A stretch of DNA of 64,000 bases, taken from assembly GCF_023667495.1 (NCBI RefSeq), contig NZ_JAMOZL010000009.1, positions 124,001-188,000 of the forward strand, written 5' to 3'. Below, in pieces: positions 1 to 7,781 of this stretch. The position numbers and the translations under genes were made by a program. Position 1 is the stretch's first letter. Each line of letters begins with the position of its first letter. Below the pieces are notes generated by a model. It was not told the origin of the DNA, did not search any database, and was given only the letters and a program-made list of their open reading frames with translations. The stretch is from Dyadobacter sp. MSC1_007 (GTDB taxonomy: Bacteria; Bacteroidota; Bacteroidia; Cytophagales; Spirosomataceae).

Positions 1-479
1 ATTTCTGTAAAAAGCCGTTCGCTATCTTCTGCGCTGTTGAGAAAAACGGCGTGATCACTGAGCCTGATGCCGTGCAGCAGTTTGGGGAGTTCGCATCGAT
101 CAACTGGTATACCGGTTAAGTCAATTAAAACGGCGTTAGCACCGTTTTGAAGGGCGTCCTTTAAAAGCAAGTTCGTCTGCTTCGCCTCGGTGAAGCGGAT
201 AGCAGGCATATTGATCCAGCCAGCATTTTTTCGCTGCGCATTTTGCATGCCTATCAGCTTACCTTCGTCCAGCTGATGGCGCGTCAAGTAAGGATCGAAA
301 ATCAGGCCAGCGGCGGGCTGCCATTGCGAAAGGATTTGAGCTTTACCTTTGAGCTCGGTTAATGCCATTTTTTGCCAGGATGTTTTGTCCGAAGGGCTGA
401 ATTCAGAAAATAGGCCGGCTGACATCTTTTTGGGGTTTAGCATGAAACCGTGATCAGGCAAATCTACAAATTTTGACAT
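1..479 (-). CDS. mutA: Methylmalonyl-CoA mutase small subunit, N-terminal part (runs off window)
   Basis: The frame is open from the ATG at 479 down to base 1, giving about 159 residues, so only the N-terminal third is present. The family's small (beta) subunit pairs with MutB to convert succinyl-CoA and methylmalonyl-CoA in propionate metabolism, but it lacks the B12-binding role. What is seen is the typical opening: LFSEFSP, then W plus ELKGK, then WQPAAG and FDPYL, which matches the spacing of conserved residues in MutA N-termini. The gene is divergent from dnaA; I see no clear promoter of the TAnnTTTG type for it in 480-640. A later in-frame Met (residue 13) is possible but ATG 479 fits better. 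The identification rests on the pattern of these motifs only. Confidence 0.75.
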   Translation of the reverse strand, partial: MSKFVDLPDHGFMLNPKKMSAGLFSEFSPSDKTSWQKMALTELKGKAQILSQWQPAAGLIFDPYLTRHQLDEGKLIGMQNAQRKNAGWINMPAIRFTEAKQTNLLLKDALQNGANAVLIDLTGIPVDRCELPKLLHGIRLSDHAVFLNSAEDSERLFTE

Positions 480-624
480 TACTATACCGGTTCTTAAAGC
501 GCTAAATGATGCCTGTAACCTTCCGGAGACGATTATGCCGCTGTTTTTATTTTCGGGTTTGCGGATCCGTCTACGAGCTAGTAAATTGAATATCCGTTTC
601 ATCTGGAGAGATCAGGTATTTTTA

Positions 625-632
625 TATCTTTG
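625..632 (+). promoter_or_regulatory. Bacteroidota-type -7 element of dnaA
   Basis: TATCTTTG matches the TAnnTTTG consensus exactly. Transcription would begin around 637-640, at or just before the TTG at 641. No convincing -33 TTTG was found upstream. Confidence 0.5.
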
Positions 633-640
633 CCGTCCTT

Positions 641-2104
641 TTGAACTACGATACTCAGAGTTTGGTAAATTATACATTGGAAAGAATCAGCACAAATAGA
701 GAAGTAGACCAGATTTGGGATGCCTGCCTGAGAATTATTCAGCAGCACATTCCTGATCAAAGTTTTAAGACGTGGTTTGAGCCCATACGTCCGTTAAAGC
801 TCTATGGCAAAGTGCTTACTATCCAGGTTCCCAGTCAATTTTTTTATGAATGGCTGGAAGATAATTATGTCAACCTGCTCAGAAAGGCGCTGGATTACGC
901 AATCGGCCGCGACGGATTATTGGAATATTCCATTATTGTCGACACGGGCAATGAGAAGCACCAGCCGCTGACGATGAATGTATCGACGCAGAAATCGCCA
1001 AATTATTCAAGGCCCGATAACTTCGCTACCGACCCGCGAATGGGCTCCAATCACAAGGAGAAAGACCAGGATTCGATGAGCCTGGATACTTACCTGAACC
1101 CGAATTATTCGTTTGATAATTTCATAGAGGGAGATTGCAACCGGCTGGCCCGCTCAGCTGGTTTTGCAGTTGCCCAGCGGCCTGGCCTTACCTCCTTTAA
1201 TCCGCTGATGATGTATGGTGGGGTAGGACTTGGCAAGACGCACCTGGTGCAGGCGATCGGAAATTACATTATGAACCACTATGAAAATAAGCTGGTGCTT
1301 TATGTTTCTTCCGAAAAGTTTACCAACCAGTTTATCAATTCGATCCGCAATAATACTTTGCAGGAATTCACCGACTTTTACATGAAGGTCGATGTGCTCG
1401 CGATCGACGATGTGCAGTTTTTGTCAGGTAAGGAAAAAACACAGGATACCTTCTTTCACATATTCAATCATCTGCACCAGCTTGGCAAGCAGATCATCAT
1501 GACCAGTGACCGGCCCCCGCGCGAGCTGCAGGGCTTACAGGACCGTTTGCTTTCACGCTTTAAATGGGGGCTTACCGCCGATTTGCAGGCGCCGGATTTT
1601 GAGACGCGTATTGCCATTATCCAGAAAAAGATCCAGTCGGAAGGTATTTCTATCGACTATGATGTTATCGAGTACATCGCCCATAGCGTCAATTCCAACG
1701 TCCGTGAACTCGAAGGCGTGATCGTTTCGTTGATGGCGCAGGCATCACTGACGCGTCGGGAGATCGATGTGGAACTGGCTAAAAATACGCTGCGCAACAT
1801 CGTGATGAACGAGGATAAGGAGGTGACCATCGATACCATTCAGGAGATCATTGCCGACTATTTCCAGGTTTCTATTGCAGATTTAAAAAGCAAGAGCCGT
1901 AAAAAAGAGGTCGTCTATCCGCGCCAGCTGGCGATGTACCTTGCCAAAGAATACACCGACCTTCCATTGAAGTCGATCGGTTACCATTTCGGCGGCCGCG
2001 ACCACAGTACAGTGATCCATTCGATTCAAAGCATTAACCTTTTGATGGACGAGACTCCGGATGTCGAGGAAACTTTACAGAAACTCCGCAGTTACTTTAA
2101 ATAG
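641..2104 (+). CDS. dnaA: Chromosomal replication initiator protein DnaA
   Basis: DnaA binds 9-bp DnaA boxes at oriC, opens the duplex and loads the replicative helicase. The 487-residue protein shows domain I (about 20-95), a variable linker, the AAA+ core with Walker A GGVGLGKT near residue 194 and Walker B VLAIDDVQF near 250, and the domain IV signature GGRDHSTVIHSI near 450, which reads DnaA boxes. Length is normal for the family. No in-frame ATG precedes the conserved region, so the start is a TTG: 641, or the in-frame TTGs at 662 and 677. A -7 box at 625-632 makes the 641 start leaderless or nearly so. dnaN does not follow, and I found no cluster of DnaA boxes on either side, so the origin need not be here. 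Confidence 0.97.
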   Translation: MNYDTQSLVNYTLERISTNREVDQIWDACLRIIQQHIPDQSFKTWFEPIRPLKLYGKVLTIQVPSQFFYEWLEDNYVNLLRKALDYAIGRDGLLEYSIIVDTGNEKHQPLTMNVSTQKSPNYSRPDNFATDPRMGSNHKEKDQDSMSLDTYLNPNYSFDNFIEGDCNRLARSAGFAVAQRPGLTSFNPLMMYGGVGLGKTHLVQAIGNYIMNHYENKLVLYVSSEKFTNQFINSIRNNTLQEFTDFYMKVDVLAIDDVQFLSGKEKTQDTFFHIFNHLHQLGKQIIMTSDRPPRELQGLQDRLLSRFKWGLTADLQAPDFETRIAIIQKKIQSEGISIDYDVIEYIAHSVNSNVRELEGVIVSLMAQASLTRREIDVELAKNTLRNIVMNEDKEVTIDTIQEIIADYFQVSIADLKSKSRKKEVVYPRQLAMYLAKEYTDLPLKSIGYHFGGRDHSTVIHSIQSINLLMDETPDVEETLQKLRSYFK

Positions 2105-2120
2105 GTTTTAACGTCTAAAT

Positions 2121-2144
2121 GTTCAGGAGCAAAGCCACCTGAAC
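2121..2144. terminator. Hairpin just after dnaA
   Basis: GTTCAGG (2121-2127) and CCTGAAC (2138-2144) form a 7-bp stem 17 bases past the dnaA stop. No T-run follows, so termination at this site is only possible, not shown. Confidence 0.3.
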
Positions 2145-2371
2145 CGATGAGCAGATTTGACCCGATCCTTTTGCAGCGCTAGCCGTAAGGATGTGAGCGA
2201 ATCGTTGCAGGAACTAGCTTTTAAACCGCATCTGCGGCCAGGATCCCTCATGCCGGTTTGGAAGGCTTTTTGTTTAACCGTGCAGGGTAGGCAGCTCATA
2301 TGGAACATTCTTCCCTTTTTGCAGATGAACCATTTCCTATGACAGACCCGCTTTTTACGATATTATTAAAG

Positions 2372-2693
2372 ATGCCATTGCATAAAGGAGGCCTTAACCA
2401 TCCTCTCAGCACATCAGCTATGTTATCAAACACATCGAGACCGTGGTTAATAAGCTGATCCAGTAGAAGTAACCTTTCAGAAGAGTTATTGTCCAGCAGC
2501 GCTTGCGGCTGAAGCCGGTGCAGGGTCGGCTCGGAAAGGTTAAGGATGCGAGCCAGATCCTTGTCGGTTAATCCTATAAGTTCGCGACTTTATCAGCTTT
2601 TCCACGTTCAACGCCTGAGCGGGCTTGCGGAATGACTTCGAAGCTGTCATGTGTAAAGCCGGTGTCAAGATTAAAAGTAAAGACGGCACCCAT
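2372..2693 (-). pseudogene. Decayed ParS/Xre-MbcA type antitoxin gene (DUF2384)
   Basis: From the ATG at 2693 the reading gives FEVIPQARSGVERGKADKVA and then hits a stop. One base out of frame, from about 2582 downward, it continues as GLTDKDLARILNLSEPTLHR, then LLLLDQLINHGLDVF and WLRPPL. These are the signature pieces of the Xre/ParS antitoxin family that pairs with RES-domain toxins. Restoring one base near 2582-2588 joins the halves cleanly. The family's C-terminal part (normally ending in a LGRIEHG-like motif) is absent, and I could not recognise a RES toxin in 2105-2371. So this is a broken antitoxin, perhaps the relic of a lost toxin-antitoxin pair. It sits next to the intact AbiE-type pair. 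Confidence 0.75.
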
Positions 2694-2839
2694 TTTTGTT
2701 TATAGGTAAACGTTGGTATGTATTAGAACAAACTTTCTGCTTCTTATTTTTTAAACGAAAATGCGTAACGTCAGAATACTGGCGTAGTTAAAATGGCATA
2801 GTCTTTACTTGAACTGTGTACAACAGCCTTTTTACTCAT

Positions 2840-2916
2840 ATTTTTGTCACAAATATTGGTAATATTTGTGACAAAAATCAATTTTTGTTGTCACAAAGTT
2901 TTGCTAGATTTGTGAC
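2840..2916. promoter_or_regulatory. Operator-promoter of the AbiE-type pair: two nested inverted repeats
   Basis: A perfect inverted repeat has 18-bp arms at 2840-2857 and 2861-2878 with a 3-base centre. A second pair of half sites, GTCACAAA (2890-2897) and TTTGTGAC (2909-2916), repeats the core of the first with an 11-base spacer. The -7 box TAGATTTG (2905-2912) overlaps the last half site, and a TTTG at 2884-2887 lies 17 bases upstream as a -33 candidate. AbiEi antitoxins are known to repress their own promoter by binding inverted repeats. A protein on the GTCACAAA half sites would cover the promoter here; that is inferred. Confidence 0.8.
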
Positions 2917-2937
2917 GTTATTTTAAGGGTTATGTAT

Positions 2938-3543
2938 ATGTTAAGTGCTGAAAAACAGATAGAACGGTCGATCAAGACAAAGCCAAGGGGCACACTATTG
3001 TTTCCTGAGGATTTTTCATCCTATGGTTCGTCTGATGCAGTAAGGAAAGCTCTCGATCGCCTGGAAGATAAGCATGTGCTTGTTCGCGTAGCACATGGCA
3101 TATATGTGAGGCCGAAAGAAAGTAAACTTATTGGTACTGTGCTTCCGACTGTCGAGGAGGTAGCGGATGCAATTGCAAAGAGGGATAGGATAAGAACTGT
3201 TCCGAGCGGAAGCTATGCACTAAATGCGCTTGGGTTAAGCACTCAAATTCCAATGAAGATCGTGCTGTTAACTGATGGGTCGCCACGTGAGATCAAGGTC
3301 GGCAGAAGGAGTATCAAGTTCAAGAAGGTGGCACCCAAAAACCTTCTCGCAAAGGGGAAGGTAAGCAGGCTCGTTATCCAGGCTTTAAAGGAACTCGGAA
3401 ATGGGTATGTGAGTCACCATGATGAGGAAAAAATTATAGAATGTCTTCGCACAGAGGATGTTGCGGCGTTAAAGCATGATATTGGCCTGGCGCCAGTATG
3501 GATTCAAAAAATAATGAGCAAAGCTTTACAAGATGTCACGTAG
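2938..3543 (+). CDS. AbiEi-type antitoxin and autorepressor (DUF6088 family)
   Basis: A protein of about 201 residues resembling AbiEi/DUF6088 antitoxins of type IV toxin-antitoxin and abortive-infection systems. The N-terminal 60 residues look like a winged helix (the VRKALDRLEDKHVLVRVAHGIY part ends in the beta-wing seen in the family). The remainder contains the PSGSYALNALGLSTQ segment typical of the AbiEi core. It should neutralise the nucleotidyltransferase toxin encoded next and repress the operon. ATG 2938 is chosen because AAGGG at 2925-2929 lies 8 bases upstream; ATG 2932 is two codons earlier in frame. It overlaps the toxin gene by 11 bases, so the two are translationally linked. 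Strong operator palindromes lie directly upstream. Confidence 0.85.
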   Translation: MLSAEKQIERSIKTKPRGTLLFPEDFSSYGSSDAVRKALDRLEDKHVLVRVAHGIYVRPKESKLIGTVLPTVEEVADAIAKRDRIRTVPSGSYALNALGLSTQIPMKIVLLTDGSPREIKVGRRSIKFKKVAPKNLLAKGKVSRLVIQALKELGNGYVSHHDEEKIIECLRTEDVAALKHDIGLAPVWIQKIMSKALQDVT

Positions 3544-4564
3544 TAAATTTTATGGCCTGAAAGCCGAAGACAAAAGGGCCATTTTTGAAGACATCAGTAA
3601 CAAGACCGGAATGCCTGCATTCGCGGTTGAGAAAGATTGGTGGGTAACGGAAACATTGGCAATCATTTTTGAAATGGAGATTGCCAGTCACCTCGTCTTC
3701 AAGGGTGGGACGTCCCTCAGTAAGGCTTGGAAGCTCATAGAGCGCTTTTCAGAGGATATTGACTTGGCAATCGACCGTAAATATTTCGGTTATGAGGGCG
3801 AGCTATCCAAAAAACACAAGACCGCCCTTAGAAAAAAGGCAGGAGAGTATACCACAGGCCCTTTCTTTGAGGAACTTCAAAGAAAATTCACTGAGCGAGG
3901 TTTCAAGGTTAAATTCAATGTGGTTGAATATCCTGATAGTGATCAAGATCCAAGGATCATTGAAATTTATTATCCCAATGTCATAAAGGCTCCTGGATAT
4001 GTGCATGCTCGTGTGCTAGTTGAAATCGGATGCCGATCTTTGAGAGAACCCTTTAAAGATTGCACATTCGGATCCCTTGTGGATGAAGAATTTACGGGTA
4101 GGGAATTTGCTGCGCCTTTCATTAATGTACCGACAGTCTACGCAGAGCGTACGTTCCTGGAGAAGCTGTTTTTGCTCCAGGAAGAGTTTCAACGCCCCGC
4201 CGACAAGGTGAGAGTAGCCCGATTGAGCCGTCATTTATATGATCTACATCATTTAGGAAGGTCGGAAGCCGGTAAAGCTCTGAACGATCAAGAGCTGTAC
4301 GAGACGATAGTGTCTCACCGATATGTTTTCTCGAAAATGGGCGGGGTAGACTACAACCTTCATAACCCCAAAACTTTGAATCCATCGCCGCCAGAGGAAG
4401 TCGTCAGTGCCTGGGCTGCGGATTACGGCAGAATGCTCGAAGAGATGATCTATGAAGAAAAACCACCTACTTTCGATGATCTATTGGAATCAATTGATGG
4501 AATAAAAGCAAGCCTGGCAGAGCTTCCATGGGAATATCGGCTTGACTTCACAGAAAAGAAATAG
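3533..4564 (+). CDS. AbiEii/AbiGii-type nucleotidyltransferase toxin
   Basis: A 343-residue protein with the signature of the AbiEii toxin family: VEKDWW at 32-37, the GGTSLSK nucleotidyltransferase motif at 58-64 and the metal-binding DID at 75-77 inside a SEDIDLAI context. The family is a DNA-polymerase-beta-like nucleotidyltransferase; characterised relatives transfer nucleotides to tRNA acceptor ends or otherwise stop growth, and AbiE gives phage resistance by abortive infection. The substrate here is unknown. The 11-base overlap with the upstream antitoxin gene fixes the pair as one operon. All catalytic residues look intact, so the toxin is probably active. It sits in an accessory segment between dnaA and a BNR-family gene, next to a decayed antitoxin gene. 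Confidence 0.88.
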   Translation: MSRSKFYGLKAEDKRAIFEDISNKTGMPAFAVEKDWWVTETLAIIFEMEIASHLVFKGGTSLSKAWKLIERFSEDIDLAIDRKYFGYEGELSKKHKTALRKKAGEYTTGPFFEELQRKFTERGFKVKFNVVEYPDSDQDPRIIEIYYPNVIKAPGYVHARVLVEIGCRSLREPFKDCTFGSLVDEEFTGREFAAPFINVPTVYAERTFLEKLFLLQEEFQRPADKVRVARLSRHLYDLHHLGRSEAGKALNDQELYETIVSHRYVFSKMGGVDYNLHNPKTLNPSPPEEVVSAWAADYGRMLEEMIYEEKPPTFDDLLESIDGIKASLAELPWEYRLDFTEKK

Positions 4565-4739
4565 CGATTTTGCGTGAAGAGAAATTCTCCTCAAGTAGCG
4601 TTAAACTAATCTGAGGGCGCTTCGTGGAAAAATCTCTCTTATTTCCAAATGTCGATATTATCCTGCTACGCAATATATTTGAGGCCGACGTAGTAATCTG
4701 AGCAGCTTTGGCTGGTCGGATCTGGGAACATGGAAATCG

Positions 4740-4911
4740 TTGTACGAAGTATCGGAAAAGGATGCTAATCTCGATGTGACCGACGGTAATCTGATTTTAC
4801 AAAATACCACCAATTCGATCAAAAAAACACCGAAAGACAAGTTGGTGGTCATTAACGGGCTCGACGGAATTCGTAGCCCAGGCCAAAGAGCTCGATCCGA
4901 AATATGTTTAA
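4740..4911 (+). other. Possible gene remnant before a terminator
   Basis: The 604-base gap after the AbiE toxin gene holds no convincing gene. One frame reads well from 4740 (YEVSEKDANLDV, then KDKLVVINGLDG). The next frame then gives EFVAQAKELDPKYV ending at the TAA at 4909-4911, just before a strong terminator. This looks like the end of a former coding region with a frameshift near 4860. I do not recognise the family. Confidence 0.3.
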
Positions 4912-4924
4912 AGCCTACCAATAG

Positions 4925-4953
4925 AAAAGCCAGGTCATTAATGCCTGGCTTTT
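4925..4953 (+). terminator. Rho-independent terminator
   Basis: AAAAGCCAGG (4925-4934) pairs with CCTGGCTTTT (4944-4953) around a 9-base loop and runs into TTTTGTTGTTT. It would end transcripts from the AbiE operon or the remnant at 4740-4911. Confidence 0.8.
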
Positions 4954-5168
4954 GTTGTTTTACGACCGTCCCTTTTCTTGGTTCAGTTTGGCGTAGATGA
5001 AAGTGGTGTCACTCATTTTTTGAATATCACGTATTGGCATGGTGGACATGATTCCGGTGCGTCGAGCTACGGTTGAGAATCAAATCAACTTTTTTGCAAG
5101 AGCTCCTACGGTCAGCAGAGAAATTGTTAAATTCAATCTACAACAGTGGTATAATATAACGTAACCCA

Positions 5169-6476
5169 TCACCTTTCCAGGATAGTCCATTTTATACTTG
5201 AATCATAATTAGTATAATGACTGTATTTTCGATTCTGCATCCACAGCAAAACATTTTTATCTGTTTTCTTTTTATACCTTGGGATCACCGGCCGGACGTT
5301 GTCAAATTCTGAATGTTGGGTCACCGGAGTAATTTTCCATGTCTTCCCGAAATCTTTGGTTTCTGCCCTTGATATCTCAAAAACCTTCTCGACTTTATGC
5401 GAAAAATAGACAACCGAAGGATTAAGAGGATCTATGGTAAGTCCCCCTGAATAGTTTTCCTCCCGCTCCTTTTTACCAACAGGTGTCTGTGGAAACCACT
5501 TTCCCGAATCAATCAAATAGTGGTCGTTCCATTTTTTACCATCATATAATGCATAATAATACTGGTGCTGCTCATTGGTCGGATAACGGGTATAGGCCAC
5601 AATCGGCCTTCCCTTTTCATCGACAACAATATCGAATATCCATGCCCTACCCGTTTCGGGAGTTGCTTTATAGACGATAGTGGCCTGGGACGGATAGAAG
5701 GGAAGCTGGTCCATATCGGCGATTTTCGAGCCGTCTGCCCGCCAGAACGCACCTTTTTCATAGTAACAGTAATAGACAGAATTGAGCGGCTCTGCATTGG
5801 GATGCCCGTCGGTAAATATCAGATGCACTTTCGATTTTCCGTCCGAATAATATTTGACATAGGGCCGGTTATTGGTATTCAATTCTTTGGAAGTAATAAC
5901 GACCATCGGATCTGACCAGGTTTTGCCGTTGTCAATGGAGGTAATCAAGTTCGGTTTAAATCCTATCCAGCGGCCAAAGCTGTAAATCTTGTTATTTTCG
6001 TTACTGAGCTTGAAAGGATTGGCATAGGTGTAGGTCTCCCTTTTGAATTTCTCGAGCAGTTCTGGCGTCTGAGGCTTGAAAACAAACGGAGCGGAAAAAG
6101 TGGAGATATCCCGCGGCTCTATGGTCACGTTCTGAATCACGCCCATGCTGTCTTTACTGCCGCCGTGCCAAGTATATTGTGTCAATATCCTGTTATCAGG
6201 CAGCTCCAAAAAAGCCGGATTGTCGTGGTCGTCAACTTCAAGTTTTGCATAAAGTCTTTTTTGCAGTGTTTTCCCTGATTTTATATCCAGGGAAGCAGCA
6301 ATAATATCTCCTGATTTTGTGACCCAGCCTGTGATTACAGAACCGTTTTGGATATAAATCGCCCTTGGATCGCTGAACCAGCACCAAGCACCATCGTCAG
6401 TCAGAAAGGAAGTCGTCTGGGCCTTAGGCTGAGGGGGCACACCCAGCCATAAGAGAATAAACAAGTAAGTTCTCAT
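5169..6476 (-). CDS. Secreted BNR_4 repeat protein (possible polysaccharide-active enzyme)
   Basis: The 435-residue protein has a short signal peptide (about residues 1-19, ending near KAQ) and the family hallmark WCWFSDPRA at 31-39. Several Asp-box-like turns follow (for example SIDNGKTW and TKDFGKTW), as in beta-propeller BNR proteins. The BNR_4 fold is shared by putative neuraminidases and by polysaccharide lyases such as ulvan lyases, so a role in extracellular or periplasmic glycan breakdown is reasonable, but the substrate cannot be read from sequence. It stands alone, without SusC/SusD partners. An imperfect -7 box (TATCTTTT on the minus strand, 6530-6537) lies upstream. Length is complete for the family. 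Confidence 0.75.
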   Translation of the reverse strand: MRTYLFILLWLGVPPQPKAQTTSFLTDDGAWCWFSDPRAIYIQNGSVITGWVTKSGDIIAASLDIKSGKTLQKRLYAKLEVDDHDNPAFLELPDNRILTQYTWHGGSKDSMGVIQNVTIEPRDISTFSAPFVFKPQTPELLEKFKRETYTYANPFKLSNENNKIYSFGRWIGFKPNLITSIDNGKTWSDPMVVITSKELNTNNRPYVKYYSDGKSKVHLIFTDGHPNAEPLNSVYYCYYEKGAFWRADGSKIADMDQLPFYPSQATIVYKATPETGRAWIFDIVVDEKGRPIVAYTRYPTNEQHQYYYALYDGKKWNDHYLIDSGKWFPQTPVGKKEREENYSGGLTIDPLNPSVVYFSHKVEKVFEISRAETKDFGKTWKITPVTQHSEFDNVRPVIPRYKKKTDKNVLLWMQNRKYSHYTNYDSSIKWTILER

Positions 6477-6961
6477 GCTATTAAAGTTACGCTGGCACTC
6501 GGGCTTTTACGATAGGTGTAACCGGTACGAAAAGATACATAAATAAGTTTGCAAGCAAGTTATTCTATCGTTTCCAGGGGAGGCCTATTGTTTTTGCGCG
6601 ACTATATAACCCTGGTTGATCCCTCGCTGCGTATTGGCGGTGCTATCTGATCACTGGTCGGCAGTGGAAGTGGTAAGGCATAATATGCGGGATTATCCAA
6701 GTTGTGTTACCTGGCGATCAGCGGTAAAAATCGTAAAGCTTGAATACGCTATCAGGGAAATAGTTTTTCTGATGGATACCGGCCAAGCTACAGCCCATTT
6801 CACCATGCCAAGTTCGTGTCGACTTTATGGTGGTTTACCGCCCGTCCGGCTTTAAAATTTTCCAGCTACTCCGAATACCTTCAACCTTGCAATAGATTCT
6901 AAATCAACGGGATAGATAACCAGACCTGGATTTGCACTCAGGTAGCTGCAAAATTGGACGT
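6477..6961. other. Intergenic, no gene seen
   Basis: Apart from the weak -7-like site for the BNR gene near 6530, I see no gene, RNA or repeat here. A 79-codon frame at 6616-6855 has no recognisable content or start signal. Confidence 0.5.
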
Positions 6962-7768
6962 TCAAAACCAATTGATGTCTTTGCGAAGGCCCTTATAGGA
7001 TTTTAAATCCATTTCCAGCGAACCTATTCTGAGCTCAACTTCGGCCTTCAAAGGGATTTTGTTGGAGTCGTCCGAGACCCAGAGCGCCATTGGTTCTTCT
7101 CCTTTGAAGAACTTGTTGGCCGGAATCTGCGGGGATAATCTTAATACCTTGCTTCTTCCGAACTTGGTCTTAATCACATCTTTGCCCACATATTTCACAC
7201 GCAGCTTGTAAACCTCGCCGCCGAAAAAAGTGGGTACTTCAATGATTTCTCCTTCCGATATCTTATCAAAGTTGATGGTTCTCAGAAAGAAATATCCACT
7301 GATGATGTCGTGGATGTTATTAGGGACATTATAGGTCTTGGTTTCATCTTTGACGCTGGAAATGGCCTGGTCCTTACTATGGTTGAAGTAAACCTTTTCA
7401 TCCTTGCGGTATCTGTTCTCCTGGATCTGCCGCTCAAACATGTGCGGCAAGATCGCTGTCGTGTCAATATAAGAGCGCCATGTATCGCGTACGCGCGAGA
7501 TCAGATCGAAGGCCCCAACAGTCCTTCCGGTTATATTGACCCGGTAGCATGGGCGGTTGTTGATCATTGAAACTGCTTTTCCTACCTCCACCTTGGCCTC
7601 GGCGGCATTGATAAAGCCGTAATGTACACGGTATTCGACCCTTTCCCCTGTTGAAAAGCTCTTATTATGCACAACACGGTCCACTTCGGCGTTGTACTCA
7701 AACTGCCGGAAGGAAAAAAACAGGACTAATGTCGAAATGGCCAATAGTAATATGTAAGATCTCTTCAT
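6962..7768 (-). CDS. DUF3108 domain-containing protein
   Basis: A 268-residue exported protein. Residues 5-22 form an N-terminal hydrophobic segment that could be a signal anchor. The remainder matches the DUF3108 pattern: FSTGERVEYRVHYGFINA near the start, R(V)RDTWRSYID in the middle, and a late segment with ALWVSDDSNKIPLK before the final strands. Members are predicted periplasmic beta-rich proteins, often found in Bacteroidota, with no established biochemical role. It lies 13 bases downstream of the aminopeptidase gene on the same strand, so the two are probably one operon. Confidence 0.85.
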   Translation of the reverse strand: MKRSYILLLAISTLVLFFSFRQFEYNAEVDRVVHNKSFSTGERVEYRVHYGFINAAEAKVEVGKAVSMINNRPCYRVNITGRTVGAFDLISRVRDTWRSYIDTTAILPHMFERQIQENRYRKDEKVYFNHSKDQAISSVKDETKTYNVPNNIHDIISGYFFLRTINFDKISEGEIIEVPTFFGGEVYKLRVKYVGKDVIKTKFGRSKVLRLSPQIPANKFFKGEEPMALWVSDDSNKIPLKAEVELRIGSLEMDLKSYKGLRKDINWF

Positions 7769-7781
7769 GCTACTGATGTAA

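Noticed and set aside
480..640. Search for DnaA boxes and an oriC beside dnaA
   Set aside because: No TTATCCACA-like cluster was found here or in 2105-2840; the origin in Bacteroidota is often not next to dnaA.
6616..6855. 79-codon plus-strand frame
   Set aside because: No motif, no start context and unlikely codon pattern; treated as chance.
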